64,000 nt of DNA from Allomyces macrogynus ATCC 38327 (Eukaryota > Blastocladiomycota > Blastocladiomycetes > Blastocladiales > Blastocladiaceae), in the NCBI GenBank assembly GCA_000151295.1, contig GG745355.1:489962-553961 (forward strand), given 5' to 3'. Of the stretch, positions 11,890-22,879 are shown piece by piece. Under the pieces are notes generated by a model. The model ran no database searches. It was not told the origin of the DNA and saw only the letters and a list, made by a program, of their open reading frames with translations. Positions within the stretch are counted from its first letter, which is position 1; every line of letters starts with the position of its first letter. A program made the translations under genes and the position numbers.

Positions 11890-13178
11890 CCTGCTTGCTG
11901 CTTGCGAGGCTTCGCACTTTACGGATGCTTGCTGACCGTACATTTTCCTCATGTTGTCGAGTCGTACTCTCAGCTGATCACGCTTGGGACAGTGGAGGAC
12001 GACGACAACAGCGCGATGAAGAGGAAGAAGACAATGCCGCCAACATTTCAGGACCCGATTTGTATCCCATCGTGTTACATATGCCTCTCGCGACGCACTT
12101 GTTGCTGGTTGGTTCAAACGGGTGGCGACTGGTACTCTCAAGTGATCTGCAAACCTTCAAGGCACGGGAAATCGATACGCCCCAGGTGATCATTCCAGGC
12201 CTGTGCAGTCATGGCAAGCAAGGTGAGCGTCAGGTGCCTGAGAATGCCCTGCCATGTCACATGGCTCTTGATTGAAAGAATGCGCCGGTTCAGCGTAACC
12301 TTGCCAAGTTGGCCCGACACGTTCACATGCTGCTAGCCTCCTCGTCAGGAGCATCGACGGATCTGGAAATGTCTTTGCTCTCAACCAAAAGCGACTTGAG
12401 ACGCGGTAAGGGAAATGGAGGGTAAACTGGGTCCATGCGCGATAAAATGAGACGTGGACATCGCAAAACGTGAATGGCTCAAAGAGAGTGAAGAAGAGCG
12501 GCAATGAGCGCACTTTGATCAAGTGGTCAAACATTGGGGCAGACCTGAGACGCTCCAACTCTTCCTTGGAGTGGAAGTCCACAAGGGATCCAGATTTCCT
12601 TGAGCGCCATCAACGGCTGCTCAGCCCTGCCAAAATGACAGACCGGCGGCGACTGGGGCACCCAAATGTCCAAGCGCTCGAGTACCCAGAACGTGTAGGG
12701 CTCGTAAAGAGTGAAGAATATTGACGAAGAGCACACATCAATCAAGTGGCAAAACTTTGGCAAGGAGTTGAGATTGAAACCAGCGTCCACTTCAGGCCAG
12801 GTCCAAACCTTGTCTTCCCCAACACATCCATCATCCTAAAAAACGGCGTGAATGGTGTGCAGCCATGGCAAGACCACCAACATGGAATGTGTTCATCCGT
12901 TAAGTACACGCCCCTCTCCTGGGCAAAATCAAGCGTGAGCGACTCAAGGTGGAAAACGCGTCAGGACAGTCCGTCCAGAAAGGCAGGGGAGCGTGAAAGT
13001 CGTCAATAAGATGAAGGTGTGTGGTGTGCAATCCAGCGTCTGGGTCACTCAGCGGGACAAGACAACGGAGTATGATCACGCCAATTTGGAGTCGCTTGTT
13101 GGACTGGAATCGATCCGGGTACTCATCGACATGGTCCATGAGTTCACTTGAAAGCTGCAACTGTTTCGGAGAGCACAA
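11890..13178 (-). pseudogene. Decayed F-box/LRR-family gene
   Basis: Several short minus-strand frames match leucine-rich-repeat-like units seen elsewhere in this window. The frame at 13178-12900 contains RLQIGVIILRCLVPL and LHLIDDFHAPLP. These pair with RLQLGAVMFGGLVPL and LHFIDDFDREHP of the broken gene at 59.2 kb, and with LRLIDDVGISLPIPLHWL at 46.1 kb. Two further frames (12790-12527 and 12582-12190) repeat one another (FCHLIDVCSSSIFFTLYEPYTF and FDHLIKVRSLPLFFTLFEPFTF), showing a local duplication of about 225 bp. No continuous open frame or consistent splice model joins the pieces. Confidence 0.5.
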
Positions 13179-13504
13179 TTACTTGGCATCGGACCATGTT
13201 CCACCGCTGCGATTCACATTATCTTCTGGCTCATGGCTTCCGCATACCGTGAAAAACTGCCCGAGCGCGGCGCTTATGTGCACGATGCTGTTCTGCAATG
13301 GGATGGATCCCACTGTCTAACAATTTCGTGCTCCGTCTTGCGCCCGCGTATGGGCTCTCGCGGTTGGTCGACGTTCTTTTGGAGGATCCGCGCGTCGCTG
13401 CACTGGACCGGGACATGCCGCCCGTGGAGCGGTCCGGGCCCCATTTCTTGGACGACATGGCGTGCCGTACATGGTTTCGTGATTCGTTCCATACGTGGCG
13501 CTGA
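13170..13504 (+). pseudogene. C-terminal fragment of the F-box/helical-repeat family
   Basis: Two overlapping plus-strand frames match the C-terminal end of the minus-strand pseudogene at 20.95-22.63 kb. VPPLRFTLSSGSWLPHTVKNC pairs with DPPLRITLSFGFWLPRALQNC, and SNNFVLRLAPAYGLSRLVDVL with SNNFVLRVACAYGLSRLVNVL. The match needs a frame change near 13300, and nothing corresponding to the N-terminal half is present upstream. It is therefore a truncated, frameshifted copy, lying head-to-head with the LRR remnant on its left. Confidence 0.6.
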
Positions 13505-13884
13505 TCGCCACGCGGCCACGTTATCGCAGCGGCATTGATCGCCGCTCAGATTAGTCGATTATGTTTCCTACATTTCTTTTCTCGCCCTTGATCACTTTCC
13601 TTGCCATTCATCCTGCCGCAATGAGTGGAGAGGTCGATGGAGCAAAGGAGAGAAGCAACATGCAGCAACACGCAGAGCTGGCGATGTGTGTGGCAGGACT
13701 GGTTTGGCAGGGCCCCCAACCTGACAAATGAAATGCCGCAGCGATGTGATCGCGCCTGTTGATCAACGCTGATCCCTTCCGCTGCTTTTGCTCCTCTCCT
13801 CTCCAATCTCACCTCCACCTGCATCGTGAGTGCAAGAAAGCGACCGCAAGCAACGCTGCAAGCTCATTCCGACCCAATACTACC

Positions 13885-14638
13885 ATGCTCGCCGCCAGGC
13901 CAATGCTGCGATTGGCCGCGCGCTCCGTTGCGCCCCGTACCCGCCTGCCTCATTGCCCGACCGTGTTGGCGCGATTCCTTGCGACCGCTGTGTCACCAGC
14001 AAGGAGAGCGCAAGTTTCTCTATTTTCCGCTCGCGCTCTATCGCCCCACGCTCTTGCCCCGCGACCATGGCCCGTTCTCGGCCGTAACTACTCGACGGTC
14101 GCGACACGCATCGTGGCGCCCAACCCGCCGCCCGTCAACGACCAGGGGATGCCGCTAGTGCTCTTGATTGACGAGTCGGCCGTGCAGGTAAGCGGGGTGC
14201 TTTCATGCGCGGCGCTGTGACCGATACAACGCGGGATAGAGCTGACCGATGGCTCCAACAGCAACTGCGCAAGATTTACGCGCGTGACGGCAATGACCAG
14301 CAGGCGCTGCGGATCACCGTGGATGCCGGTGGGTGCCACGGGTTCGAGTACAAGCTCGACTTGGTCGACCTCACGTCGCAGACGCCCGACGACATGTATG
14401 TTGGGTTTCGGTCCCCCGGTCGTGCAGTGAATCGATGCTCACGTCATTCTTTTTGCTTTGCAGACACTTTGACGCTCAGGGCGCCAAGGTCCTCGTCGAC
14501 GACGTCTCGCTCGGCCTGATTTCCGGCTCCCGGCTCGTCTTCACCGACGAGCTCATCGGCCGTGCGTTCAAACTCGTCGATAACCCGAACGCCGGGTCGA
14601 GCTGCGGGTGCGGCACGTCGTTCGAGGTCAAAATGTAA
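13885..14638 (+). CDS. ISCA2: Mitochondrial iron-sulfur cluster assembly protein ISCA2
   Basis: Three exons: 13885-14187, 14262-14395 and 14464-14638. The introns are 74 and 68 nt and the phases agree. The N-terminus (MLAARPMLRLAARSVAPRTR) is Arg-rich and amphipathic, as expected of a mitochondrial presequence. The A-type carrier domain follows, with the three conserved cysteines visible in GGCHGFEY and in the C-terminal SSCGCGTSF. ISCA2 works with ISCA1 and IBA57 in the matrix to mature [4Fe-4S] clusters for aconitase, lipoate synthase and others. An upstream Met is in frame at 13759, but the presequence favours 13885. The gene is convergent with CEP44, with only 44 nt between stops. Confidence 0.93.
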
Positions 14639-14682
14639 TCAGAGTGTAATTGTATTCAATAAATTAAGACGAGTGTCGTCAA

Positions 14683-16264
14683 TCACTTGACAGGACTGGT
14701 TGTGGCCGACGATAGCCGCTGTAGCCCTTGCATGAGCGCCTGCGTCGACTGCAGCCGGTGCGCGATCGCATCGCGGATCGCCTTGGCATCGTTGAGCTGC
14801 GACTGGACGGATGCGGCGGGTGCGGGACCAGTGGGTCGTGTTGGCGCAGTGGATGCGGGGGCGGTGGGTCGTGCCGGCGCAACGGATCGCGCTGGTGCGG
14901 GTGGAGGTGGTGAGGCAAATGAAAAGAGCGGTCGATTTGGTGGAGGCGCGGTTGTTGATGCTGCTGCTGTTGCGGGTGGTGGTGGTTGTCGGGCACCGAG
15001 AGCCGAGAAGACGGGTTCGCGTCGCTGCATGGCCATCTTGAGCGTGGCCACTTCCTTGGCCAGCGACTCGTTTTCCAGCTTGAGCGCCTACAAACCCATC
15101 GTGCCGGTCAGAGTCGTTGGCTCCCGCGCAAGGAAAAAGGGAACCATCTAGCGGACCTCATTCTGCGCGACCAACCTCTCCCGCTCGGCCTCGGCGGCCT
15201 TGGCCCTCTCCTTGGCACTCGCCTGCGCGCCCTCGACCGCATCCAACCTCCCCTGCATGACACGCAACGTCGCCTCGAGCGTCGTCAGCGACGCCTGCAC
15301 GTACGCGAGCACCTTGTGCAAGTCGCTCCACCGCATCCCGTCGCCGTCGGGCCTTGGCGCTGCCGCATCCATCTCGCGCAACTCGTCGACGGTCGCAAAC
15401 AGCGGATCAACGCGGTGACGCGCAGCCACGTGATCCTCGTCATCCCGCTCGTCCTCATTTTCGTCGTCTTCGCTGCTGCTACTCGACACATGCGCACCAC
15501 GGCGTGGCGGCGACGACGGCGCTGGTGCGCTCTGCGCGGGGACCGGCAACGTGTACGAGATGTCGTCCCTGCAAGCTTCCGCGGCAGCAGCCGTCGCGGC
15601 CTCGATCTGGTGTGCGAGATGCGTCATGGACGGCGCTGACGACGAGCTAGATCGAGCGCCGGTTCCGGACCGAGCCGACGTGGACGTGACAGCCGTGACG
15701 GTCGCGGCCGACACAGGTGCATGCAGTTTCGCGAGCCGGTCGAGGTCGCGCGCGCGGTTGCGCACGAGCTCGATCATGTCGAGCAAGAACAGCAGTTTGC
15801 GCGCGGCGAACCCATGGTGGAAGAACTAGGGGACCGCTAGCGCGCCGTCAGGTGGATGCTCGGCGAGTGTGCGGGGAACGAGCAGGAACAGACCTGGTCG
15901 CGCGTGAGCGCCGGCTTGTAGGCGAACAGGTCCCGTAACACGCGGTAGACGGCGTCGAGGAACCGGCGGTCGCGCTTGCCGTGCATCGTGTACTGGTTGT
16001 TGCCGACGAGATCCTGTGCGACGCGCGGGAAGGCGTCGAGCAGGACATAGTGGATAATGGGCAGGTAGACGGCAGACAAGCCCGCACAAAGGCTAGTGGG
16101 AACCGCGCCATGGAGGGTCAGCGGCGTCGCGCCACGGCCGGGTGGAGAGTAATGGATGACAGATACTCTGCGGGTTCGGGGCGGCCGGGGTACTTGATGG
16201 CGCGCAGGTCCCGGTAGAGTCGCATCAGCAGGTTGCGAATGTCGCCGGTGCTGCCGACCTGCAT
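14683..16264 (-). CDS. CEP44: Centrosomal/centriolar protein CEP44
   Basis: Four exons on the minus strand: 16264-16167, 16092-15894, 15825-15157 and 15087-14683. The introns are 74, 68 and 69 nt; all phases agree, giving 456 aa. The N-terminal 130 residues match the CEP44 domain: GDIRNLLMRLYRDLRAIKYP, then YLPIIHYVLLDAF, then RRFLDAVYRVLRDLFAYKP and, across intron 2, TRDQFFHHGFAARKLLFLLD. The rest has an acidic Ser/Glu/Asp stretch, a coiled coil (about residues 270-340) and a Pro/Ala-rich tail. In animals CEP44 lies in the centriole lumen and supports centriole-to-centrosome conversion. Its presence agrees with an organism that builds basal bodies, as flagellated fungi do; centriole-less fungi would not be expected to keep it. 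Confidence 0.88.
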
Positions 16265-16299
16265 GGTGGACTTTGTCGCGGTGGGCTCGAATTGGTCTG

Positions 16300-16700
16300 C
16301 GCGGATGGGGCGAGTGTTGTGCGCCAAGTCGCGAGCTGATGATGGGTGATGGGCGATGCTGCTGGTGGTTGTCGACGACGTGGAGATCTGACTGGCACAG
16401 GTGAGAACTGAAAAGCAAGAAAATGTTTGCCCATTCGTCCATGTCAAACACATGTAGCAAGGCAGATATGACAAGTGAACGCCGGCAACGATCAACTCGA
16501 GTCTCCACAATTAGCCAGCAGCTCTTCACAGCATCCGCTTGCCGACAGTTCTCGACAGCTACAGCAACGGCAGCCGACAACTTGCCGACAATTGCTTGTG
16601 TGATTGACCAAGAGACCATGCTCAGCGACGGCCAGGGATGCAACTCAAAGACCCACGCCAAACTCTCGTCGTTGGCAATATTCGAGTCGTCGCTGCTCGG
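16300..16700. other. Upstream region of CEP44, no gene seen
   Basis: Open frames here are short and lack recognisable domains or a consistent splice pattern. A near-duplicate of about 35 bp, containing gagtgcggcaa and then cgtacggtagcgcatg, occurs twice at about 16755-16825. Confidence 0.4.
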
Positions 16701-16710
16701 GTACTCAGGG

Positions 16711-18343
16711 TCAAGAGCATGGAGCGTTTGCGTCATCGCCATGAGCGTGCGTATCGAGTGCGGCAAATTCTTTTCCGTACGGTAGCGCATGCGAGTGCGG
16801 CAAGCTCTTTTTCGTACGGTAGCGCATGGTGCGGTGGTAATTGTGGTCACGAAACGCTTTCACAATCATCTCCGAACTGCGCCAATTCTGTTGCAATATC
16901 TTGCGGACACGACTAATCTTGCTGCCCAATGTTTCGTGCGCATCGAGTGGTTGCGACAAGCAGCGTCAACGTAGTCTTTTTGGTCGTCAAATACAGCTGC
17001 AACTCCTCAAGCAACACGCCAATGTGCAATAACTTCTTGACACCCGGATACTGCGTGTAGTGCATGCTGTTGGTCGCCATAGCCGTTAGCACTTCCACTT
17101 CCCACAGTTCCCACTCTTCAGTCGATGACCGGTCCGCAGCTAGCGGACAGGTATATCATCGTCGAGTGATTCATTTTGGAGCGCGTCAAGCATTGCACAG
17201 AGGCGCTGGTACGCCGGGAAGAAGAATTAATCGTTCACAACCACGGTCACCAGGGGGTCCAATGGGCCCAGACGCTCGCGCCGGGAAGTGAGGATCAGAC
17301 GAATTGCGTTCATCGGATCAACAAAAGTAGGTTACTGTTCAACGAGCTGTGCTTCAGCAACGCGCACAGCGTCAAGGGCTGCACTGGTAACGAGCGAAGT
17401 GGTCAACAAGTCCAGCTCATTTTGGCGATGATTGAGCCGCGAATCCATGACGATGCGAATGGCCGCGAGAGTCATGAACGTTTCCTCGGCTGCAAGCAAG
17501 GCATCAAGTCGGCCGCGCTCCATTTCATACACAGCTTAAGCAGAGGGCATCGAGGTGGCGTTGGGCAAGGTAGACGTCGTGCCGTGGTCAGAATCAACTG
17601 TGGAGTCGTCCGGAGCAACATCCTCATCATCACTTTCGTCATCGAGCGTCGCGAGAACAGCAAACCGGTTGGTGAGCAAGTCGATGCCGTCAGCATCTTG
17701 TGGCGCCACGCTTAAATCTGCAGCACTTGGACCACGTTTGCAAGTGTCGGTGGCCGCCGAGCAGTGAGGAGCAAGAATGTTGGCAACACGCTCGAGCACC
17801 GAAATGAAAGAAACATGCTGGGCGTCGAGCTCAGCGTCAGCAGTCGACTTGTCGATAGTTGCCTGCTGAAACCAATCGGCGCAAGCACGACGCGCGCGAA
17901 TGGCTCACAGTGTCCACTTCAGAACCGATTTGGGCACGGATACAGCCGCGTCGCCAATCTTTTTCCGCAAGTTCGGCAAACTGGTTGGCCGTCACGATGC
18001 GGCGCACTTCTTTCCCGGTTGAATCACCAGCCGACGTCTTGTCGGACGACGCGGCCGCCTTCATTTGCTGGCGGTGACGGTTATTTACTTTGCGCGGCTT
18101 TCCGCCCTTGCCCGCATGAAGCGCAGTCCTCTTGGAATTGCCGCTGGCAGATTTGGGTGCGGAATCTGGCGCCAGCGTGGATGCAAACTGGTAGTCGAGC
18201 GTAGTCGCCGTCGTCATGAGCCAGTTCGTGAGATTGCCCGTGTCCGTCTCATACTGCGTATAGGTCTCGTGGAGAAAGCCTGGCAGGCGCACGTCGGACA
18301 GCGGCGTGCCGGCAGGCTCGGACATTGGCAGGTCGGAGGACAT
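16711..18343 (-). pseudogene. Decayed DUF6604-domain gene
   Basis: The frame starting at 18343 has a fungal DUF6604-like N-terminus (LPGFLHETYTQYETDTGNLTNW), a basic region, and VTANQFAELAEK. The homologous continuation (IGDAAVSVPKSVLKWTL, then ADWFQQATIDKS and FISVLERVANILA) lies in another frame, with a TGA in between. A further piece (LTTSLVTSAALDAVRVAEAQL) at 17532-17332 resembles the helical part of the same family. At least one frameshift and one stop are needed, and no intron of normal size removes them. DUF6604 proteins are fungal, often expanded and of unknown function. The family call is by eye. Confidence 0.45.
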
Positions 18344-18399
18344 AGTGTTGATGATGGGGTCGACAAGGACGCGTTTGCCGCTTGCAGACTAGTTGACCG

Positions 18400-18890
18400 C
18401 GCTCCTTCTACTTCTTACTGCGCCAAGTCGCGGAGAGACAACTAATGATGATGTGCGGCGAGGGTGGACCGCGGTGGGCCCGTGGTCAACAACAAAAGAA
18501 TGGATGCAGGAGGCAGACAAATGATACTCCGCCAACCCTGGCAAGGCTTGAGGGTCGCCTCGATCACAGTCACGTTCTGACTTTCGCCTCAAAAATAGAT
18601 AGAGTCTGTTCGCTTGACATATTCCGAAAGTTACCCCAAGTTGGATTGGGTCGCTAAAAACCATGTGCCAATGGGCATGATGAATGGTGGCACCATGCTT
18701 TTTGGAGAAGAATGCTAGCAAGAGACAATGATCATCAAGGGACGACTGGCGCCCCAATGGATCCTGTTCTATCTATTACACCTCTCTTGCACAACAAAAC
18801 CTGCCTGCTCTGAAACAAAGCAAGAAAGAACGGCAGACGTCGCCGCTACAGCGTCGCCCTCAGATCACAATCAAAAGGACCCGTCGCCGT
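18400..18890. other. Intergenic region
   Basis: No gene is supported here. It lies 5' of the DUF6604-like relic and 3' of the xylanase gene. Confidence 0.5.
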
Positions 18891-18896
18891 TTCCGC

Positions 18897-19821
18897 TCAC
18901 GCGTGCACTTCACGGACAGTGATGCTCGACGAACCAGAGCTCTTGTATCCCTCGGTCGCGACAAACTGCACGCCGAGCGCGCCCAGCTTCATGCCGTGAC
19001 TGGCCCAGGCCTTGAAGTGGTTGCCAATCGTGATCGTGCCCGACGAACGGCGGTTGCGGCGCACACTCCAGTACTGCTGGAACTTGCCACCCGACGGCGA
19101 CGGGTCCTTGCGGAAGACCTGGTAAATATCGTACGTGTCGCCGTCCGAAACGAGCGTGCCGCGGAACTCGCCCGTGGGGCGGTAGTTGCCCCAGTTGTCG
19201 GTGATGTAGTACTCGACCGACCAGTCCTTGGCCCACCCGTAGACCGACAGGTACCCGTTGCCCTGCGGGCTGAACGTGCCCGAGTACGACACGACGCGCG
19301 TCGGCGAGCCCGTCGGCCAGCCCTTGCCCGCGACAAAGTTGCTGACGCCGTTCCACGACGTCTTGTACTGGCCGTCGGGCCCAATCGAGATCGAGGAGTG
19401 GCCAGGAACGTCGGCCCAGAACGAGTACCAGAGACCGCCTTCATAGCCGGAGCCGTTCTTGGAAATGGTCTTCCATTGCGCTTGAGCTGCGGAAGTCGGA
19501 GAGCGCGAGAACCGAGGGAATCAGGGGTGCCGCGACAACGTTGGAAATCGCGAGGAGGAGGGTGGCAATGGCGCAATGGCGGCGGATAGAGTAGTGGAGC
19601 AGGTCACGTCAGCGACGCGAATTGCGTGGAAGCGCGGTTGAGGGGCGAGGGGGCTGCCCGAATTGATCGAGTAAGCGCACGCGGAGTTGGGCGAGATGAC
19701 ACAGACCTTTTTGCGCGGAGATCGTCGGGACCGCAAGCGCCGGAGTAATCAGCGCCGCCACGACCGTGGCGATCGCGAGAAAGAGGGCGGCAGCGACGGT
19801 GAACGGAGCAGTGGAGGTCAT
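18897..19821 (-). CDS. Secreted endo-1,4-beta-xylanase, GH11
   Basis: Two exons: 19821-19707 and 19486-18897, separated by a 220-nt intron. The phases agree and give 234 aa. Exon 1 encodes a signal peptide (MTSTAPFTVAAALFLAIATV and onward). Exon 2 is a complete GH11 jelly-roll: ISKNGSGYEGGLWYSFW, then YGWAKDWSVEYYITDNWG with the nucleophile Glu in VEYY, then GTLVSDGDTYDIYQ, QYWSVRRNRRSSGTITIGNHF, and the acid/base Glu in ATEGYKSSGSSSI. It hydrolyses xylan outside the cell. Length is normal for the family and no carbohydrate-binding module is attached. The intron contains a degenerate second copy of exon 1 (see findings). Confidence 0.92.
19508..19620 (-). repeat. Degenerate duplicate of xylanase exon 1 inside the intron
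   Basis: Read on the minus strand, the last half of the intron aligns with exon 1. Peptide LLLAISNVVAAPLIPSVLA here corresponds to LFLAIATVVAALITPALAV in exon 1. The upstream part also aligns (GTGACCTGCTCCACT here, ATGACCTCCACT in exon 1), with the start codon changed to GTG. Confidence 0.6.
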
Positions 19822-20950
19822 CGTTGCAGGCGGCGAGGAGGTACGACAGTCAATGAGCCGAGGGTGACGGCCCGAATTTATAGAAGAGGACGCGCACGGC
19901 ACTTCAGCAAAGGAACACAAGCCGTGTGAGCTGCGACCAGCACCCGAGTCCGCGATCCGGTCCGTCCAGCCATTGATCGCGCAGCTCCCTGAGCGCAAGC
20001 GCTTCGTGCAATCGGAGAAGCGCAGATGATGATCATGCTCACTTGCAGGAGCAGCCTGTGCTGCAACGGAAGCAGTCGGAGTGCAAAACGTTTCACTTTC
20101 ATTTTACCCTGGCTTTGGTTTGCAGCATCGCAGGATGTGAAGGGTTTTTTTACGATATACCTGCACGTTGCCCAGCAACGCTTTTGCTGACTCTGGCTCC
20201 GGTATTTTATTGGAAGATGCCCTGTGTGGAATGTTCTGATCCGAGCGGCGTCCATTTCGTGCCTATGCTGATTTCCTCGGCCCAGAGTGTCAAGATTGAT
20301 CGAGGGTTTTATGACTTCAGTGATTCGGCAGTCCTCCGGCATTCCCCTTCACCATGAGCACGGTCCGCGCCACGTCTCGCCACGCATCGCTTGTTGTTGT
20401 CCCATCAAGAGTCGGGCTTGCCCTTGCCATTCGCTTCGAGCTGCATTTAGCTCCATTTTTGGCACACGCTCCATGTCATGTTTATATATTTACGCTCTCC
20501 TCAAACTTAAGGGCGAATGTTGCAAGCACTTACATCTTAATGATCCAATGGGACGGCCAGCCGTTTTTCATGGGATCAGGATGTGAAGCGGGTGCTTTCG
20601 GATAGTCCCAATAGCGCGGAGGAGATCGACAAGAGTGGAGCAGAAGGAGCGAACCGGATGAGCGATGAGGGTCTTTGATAAACAGGAGCAATCACAGCGA
20701 CTGGGCCTCACCGCCATGCGCCATTTCAATATAATTGTCAGGCCGAGTCCTCCCAAACCTCTCCAGAACAAGCGTCGCTACACCCATGGTTTAGTCTCTT
20801 TAAAATTTGCGTCTCTCGCTGGATATCAGCTTTGCCTGCTGCCAGTGGAGTGGCGCGAGAACGGCGGGGAGCGGCAAGAACAAGCAGTCAATCCACAATA
20901 TACATAACAATGGTGCCAACCTAAACTCGAAAATTGCCAAAAATGACTCT
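19822..20950. other. Intergenic region upstream of the xylanase, no gene seen
   Basis: It is AT-richer than its neighbours. A minus-strand frame at 20342-19878 has no recognisable domain and overlaps the presumed xylanase promoter, so I do not call it. Confidence 0.5.
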
Positions 20951-20953
20951 CCG

Positions 20954-22635
20954 TCATGATCTCGCTAGCGCGGCCTTATCTGAAACGACATGGAACCATT
21001 CCTGGAGCGACATGTCGTCTGAGAAAAAGGGACCACACCGCTCTGGGGCCGGCATGTCTCGGTCCAGTGCAGCGAGGCGCGGGTCCTGCAAAAGAACATT
21101 TACCAATCGCGAGAGTCCGTACGCGCACGCTACCCGGAGCACGAAATTGTTGGACGCGGTGGGGTCCACCCCGTCATGCATAAGAGCCCTGGACTCAGGC
21201 AATTCTGCAAGGCGCGTGGCAGCCAGAAACCAAAGGAGAGCGTGATTCGCAGAGGTGGGTCGTGTTCCAATGCCAAGTTAGCAATAAAACGCTCAATGGC
21301 GAGAAGAATACGCTCAGCCAACTCGTGTTGATTGGCAACACTCATCACCGCTTGACTCCTGGCACACTCGAAGAGGTCCAAGAAGACCATGTCCCGGGAG
21401 CCGAATTGATCGATGCAAGAAAGAACAAAGTCCATGATCGCGGCCGAGCCAGCGCAGTAAGTGCAGCCAAAACGCCCAGACTCTCGCACCGGGTAGTCCG
21501 GTTGCTTGGTGATTAGGAACTGCAACATTGCTGGGTCGTCGAGAGACTTCTTGGCAGTGCAACACATCAACTTTCATGTCGACATGCTCGAAAAGTCGAC
21601 AAGTTCCAATAAAAGGTGCTGCGCACATTCCGAGTGGCCGTACATGGCCGCAATGAACGGAAGGTCGCTCGCTCCATGAATCTCAAAGGGCCAGTCGGTC
21701 GGACCATGGATGCGACCGTGGCGGTCTCACCTCGTGCCACCGCAATCATACATGACAGTAGCTGGTGGAAATTACTGGGAAAGTCGTCTGCGAGTGCGTG
21801 ATCGCGCAGCACCTCAAATACAGCCACATCGGGCGGCGTGCGGGGCCGCACACCTCGGCTTGTCATGATCTCCCGCCAGGGCTTCATTCGGCATCACACA
21901 CGCTCTTGGCCAGGAACGGTGGATGGTGAGCGAGCCAAGCAGTCAAAGCGTCGACAAACGCAAAATCAACCAGCCGGATCAGCAGCTCGTCGACCATTTC
22001 GCTCAACGCAACCTCTTCGTGACCGTGCATCCAATCTCCAGAACCAAATTGGGCAGCGAGAGCGTCCGTGTTCTCACACACCGAGTTGACGGCCGGGGCA
22101 TTCAATGGAATAATCGCGGAAGACGACAAAGGAGTCTCACGCAGCATGCCGACGAGCCCAACGTGCATGCACCCGTGCCAGTTTTTGGGCCCGACCGCAA
22201 CAGATTCGACAAGCAGACGCGCAAATTGGTCACGACCAAGATCACACGAAGCAAACATGATGCGATGGAGCAGGTGATACCATTCGTCAAACTGGTCGGG
22301 ACCGTGCTGAATTGGTTCAGAGAAATGTTGCGGTAGCAAGCGCGCAACGAGGGCTGGGTCGGCAGCGTCAATGGCCATGTAGAGCACGACTTTGGGAACC
22401 CATCCCGAGAGAGTATTGAGCGACGTGGTGGGAAATCAGGTCGCCGCAGGAACGAGAGGACCGTGCATGCATCGGCAAGAGCAACAGCGTAACGGAAGCG
22501 GTCAATGTCCTGCGCGGGAACTGGGAGCTGGCACAGCGTGCAACACGTTGCTTTCAAGCGTGAGGTGCTCTAGGTGTCGAGAAATATCACAAGTGTGGCC
22601 AACACCACGTTGAGCAACCTGGCGAGCTCCATGGT
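20954..22635 (-). pseudogene. F-box/helical-repeat family pseudogene
   Basis: Reading the minus strand from the ATG near 22633, the product begins MELARLLNVVLATLVIFLDT, parallel to MSLAQLPDLVLAALVSFLDL of the copy at 43118. A TAG stop follows immediately. The frame resumes through DIDRFRYAVALADACTVLSFL, then loses one base near 22390, where KSCSTW replaces the expected KVVLYMAIDAADPALVARLL. Further pieces run through 21887-21567 and 21570-21130 to SNNFVLRVACAYGLSRLVNVL near 21170. The intact ancestor probably had an F-box-like N-terminus and ankyrin-like helical pairs of about 33 residues. At least two disruptions make this copy non-functional. Confidence 0.6.
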
Positions 22636-22879
22636 CCGCGAGATGCAAATGTCGGCAATCCACCGGAACACCGGGCGAGCTGAGGGCACAGGAAAGAGAG
22701 AGGGAACACGAGAGAAAGGTCAAGGATGTGACAATTTGGATGCGAAGAATTGTGTCAAGCGAACAAGCATCAAGGATCGCGCGGCAGCCACGTCCATCGC
22801 AAACGGGCGGACCATGATCTGCCGTTTGGCTGCGCCTTGCTCCAGGCGCTCTTGGTCGGCCAGCATTGCAATACCGACC

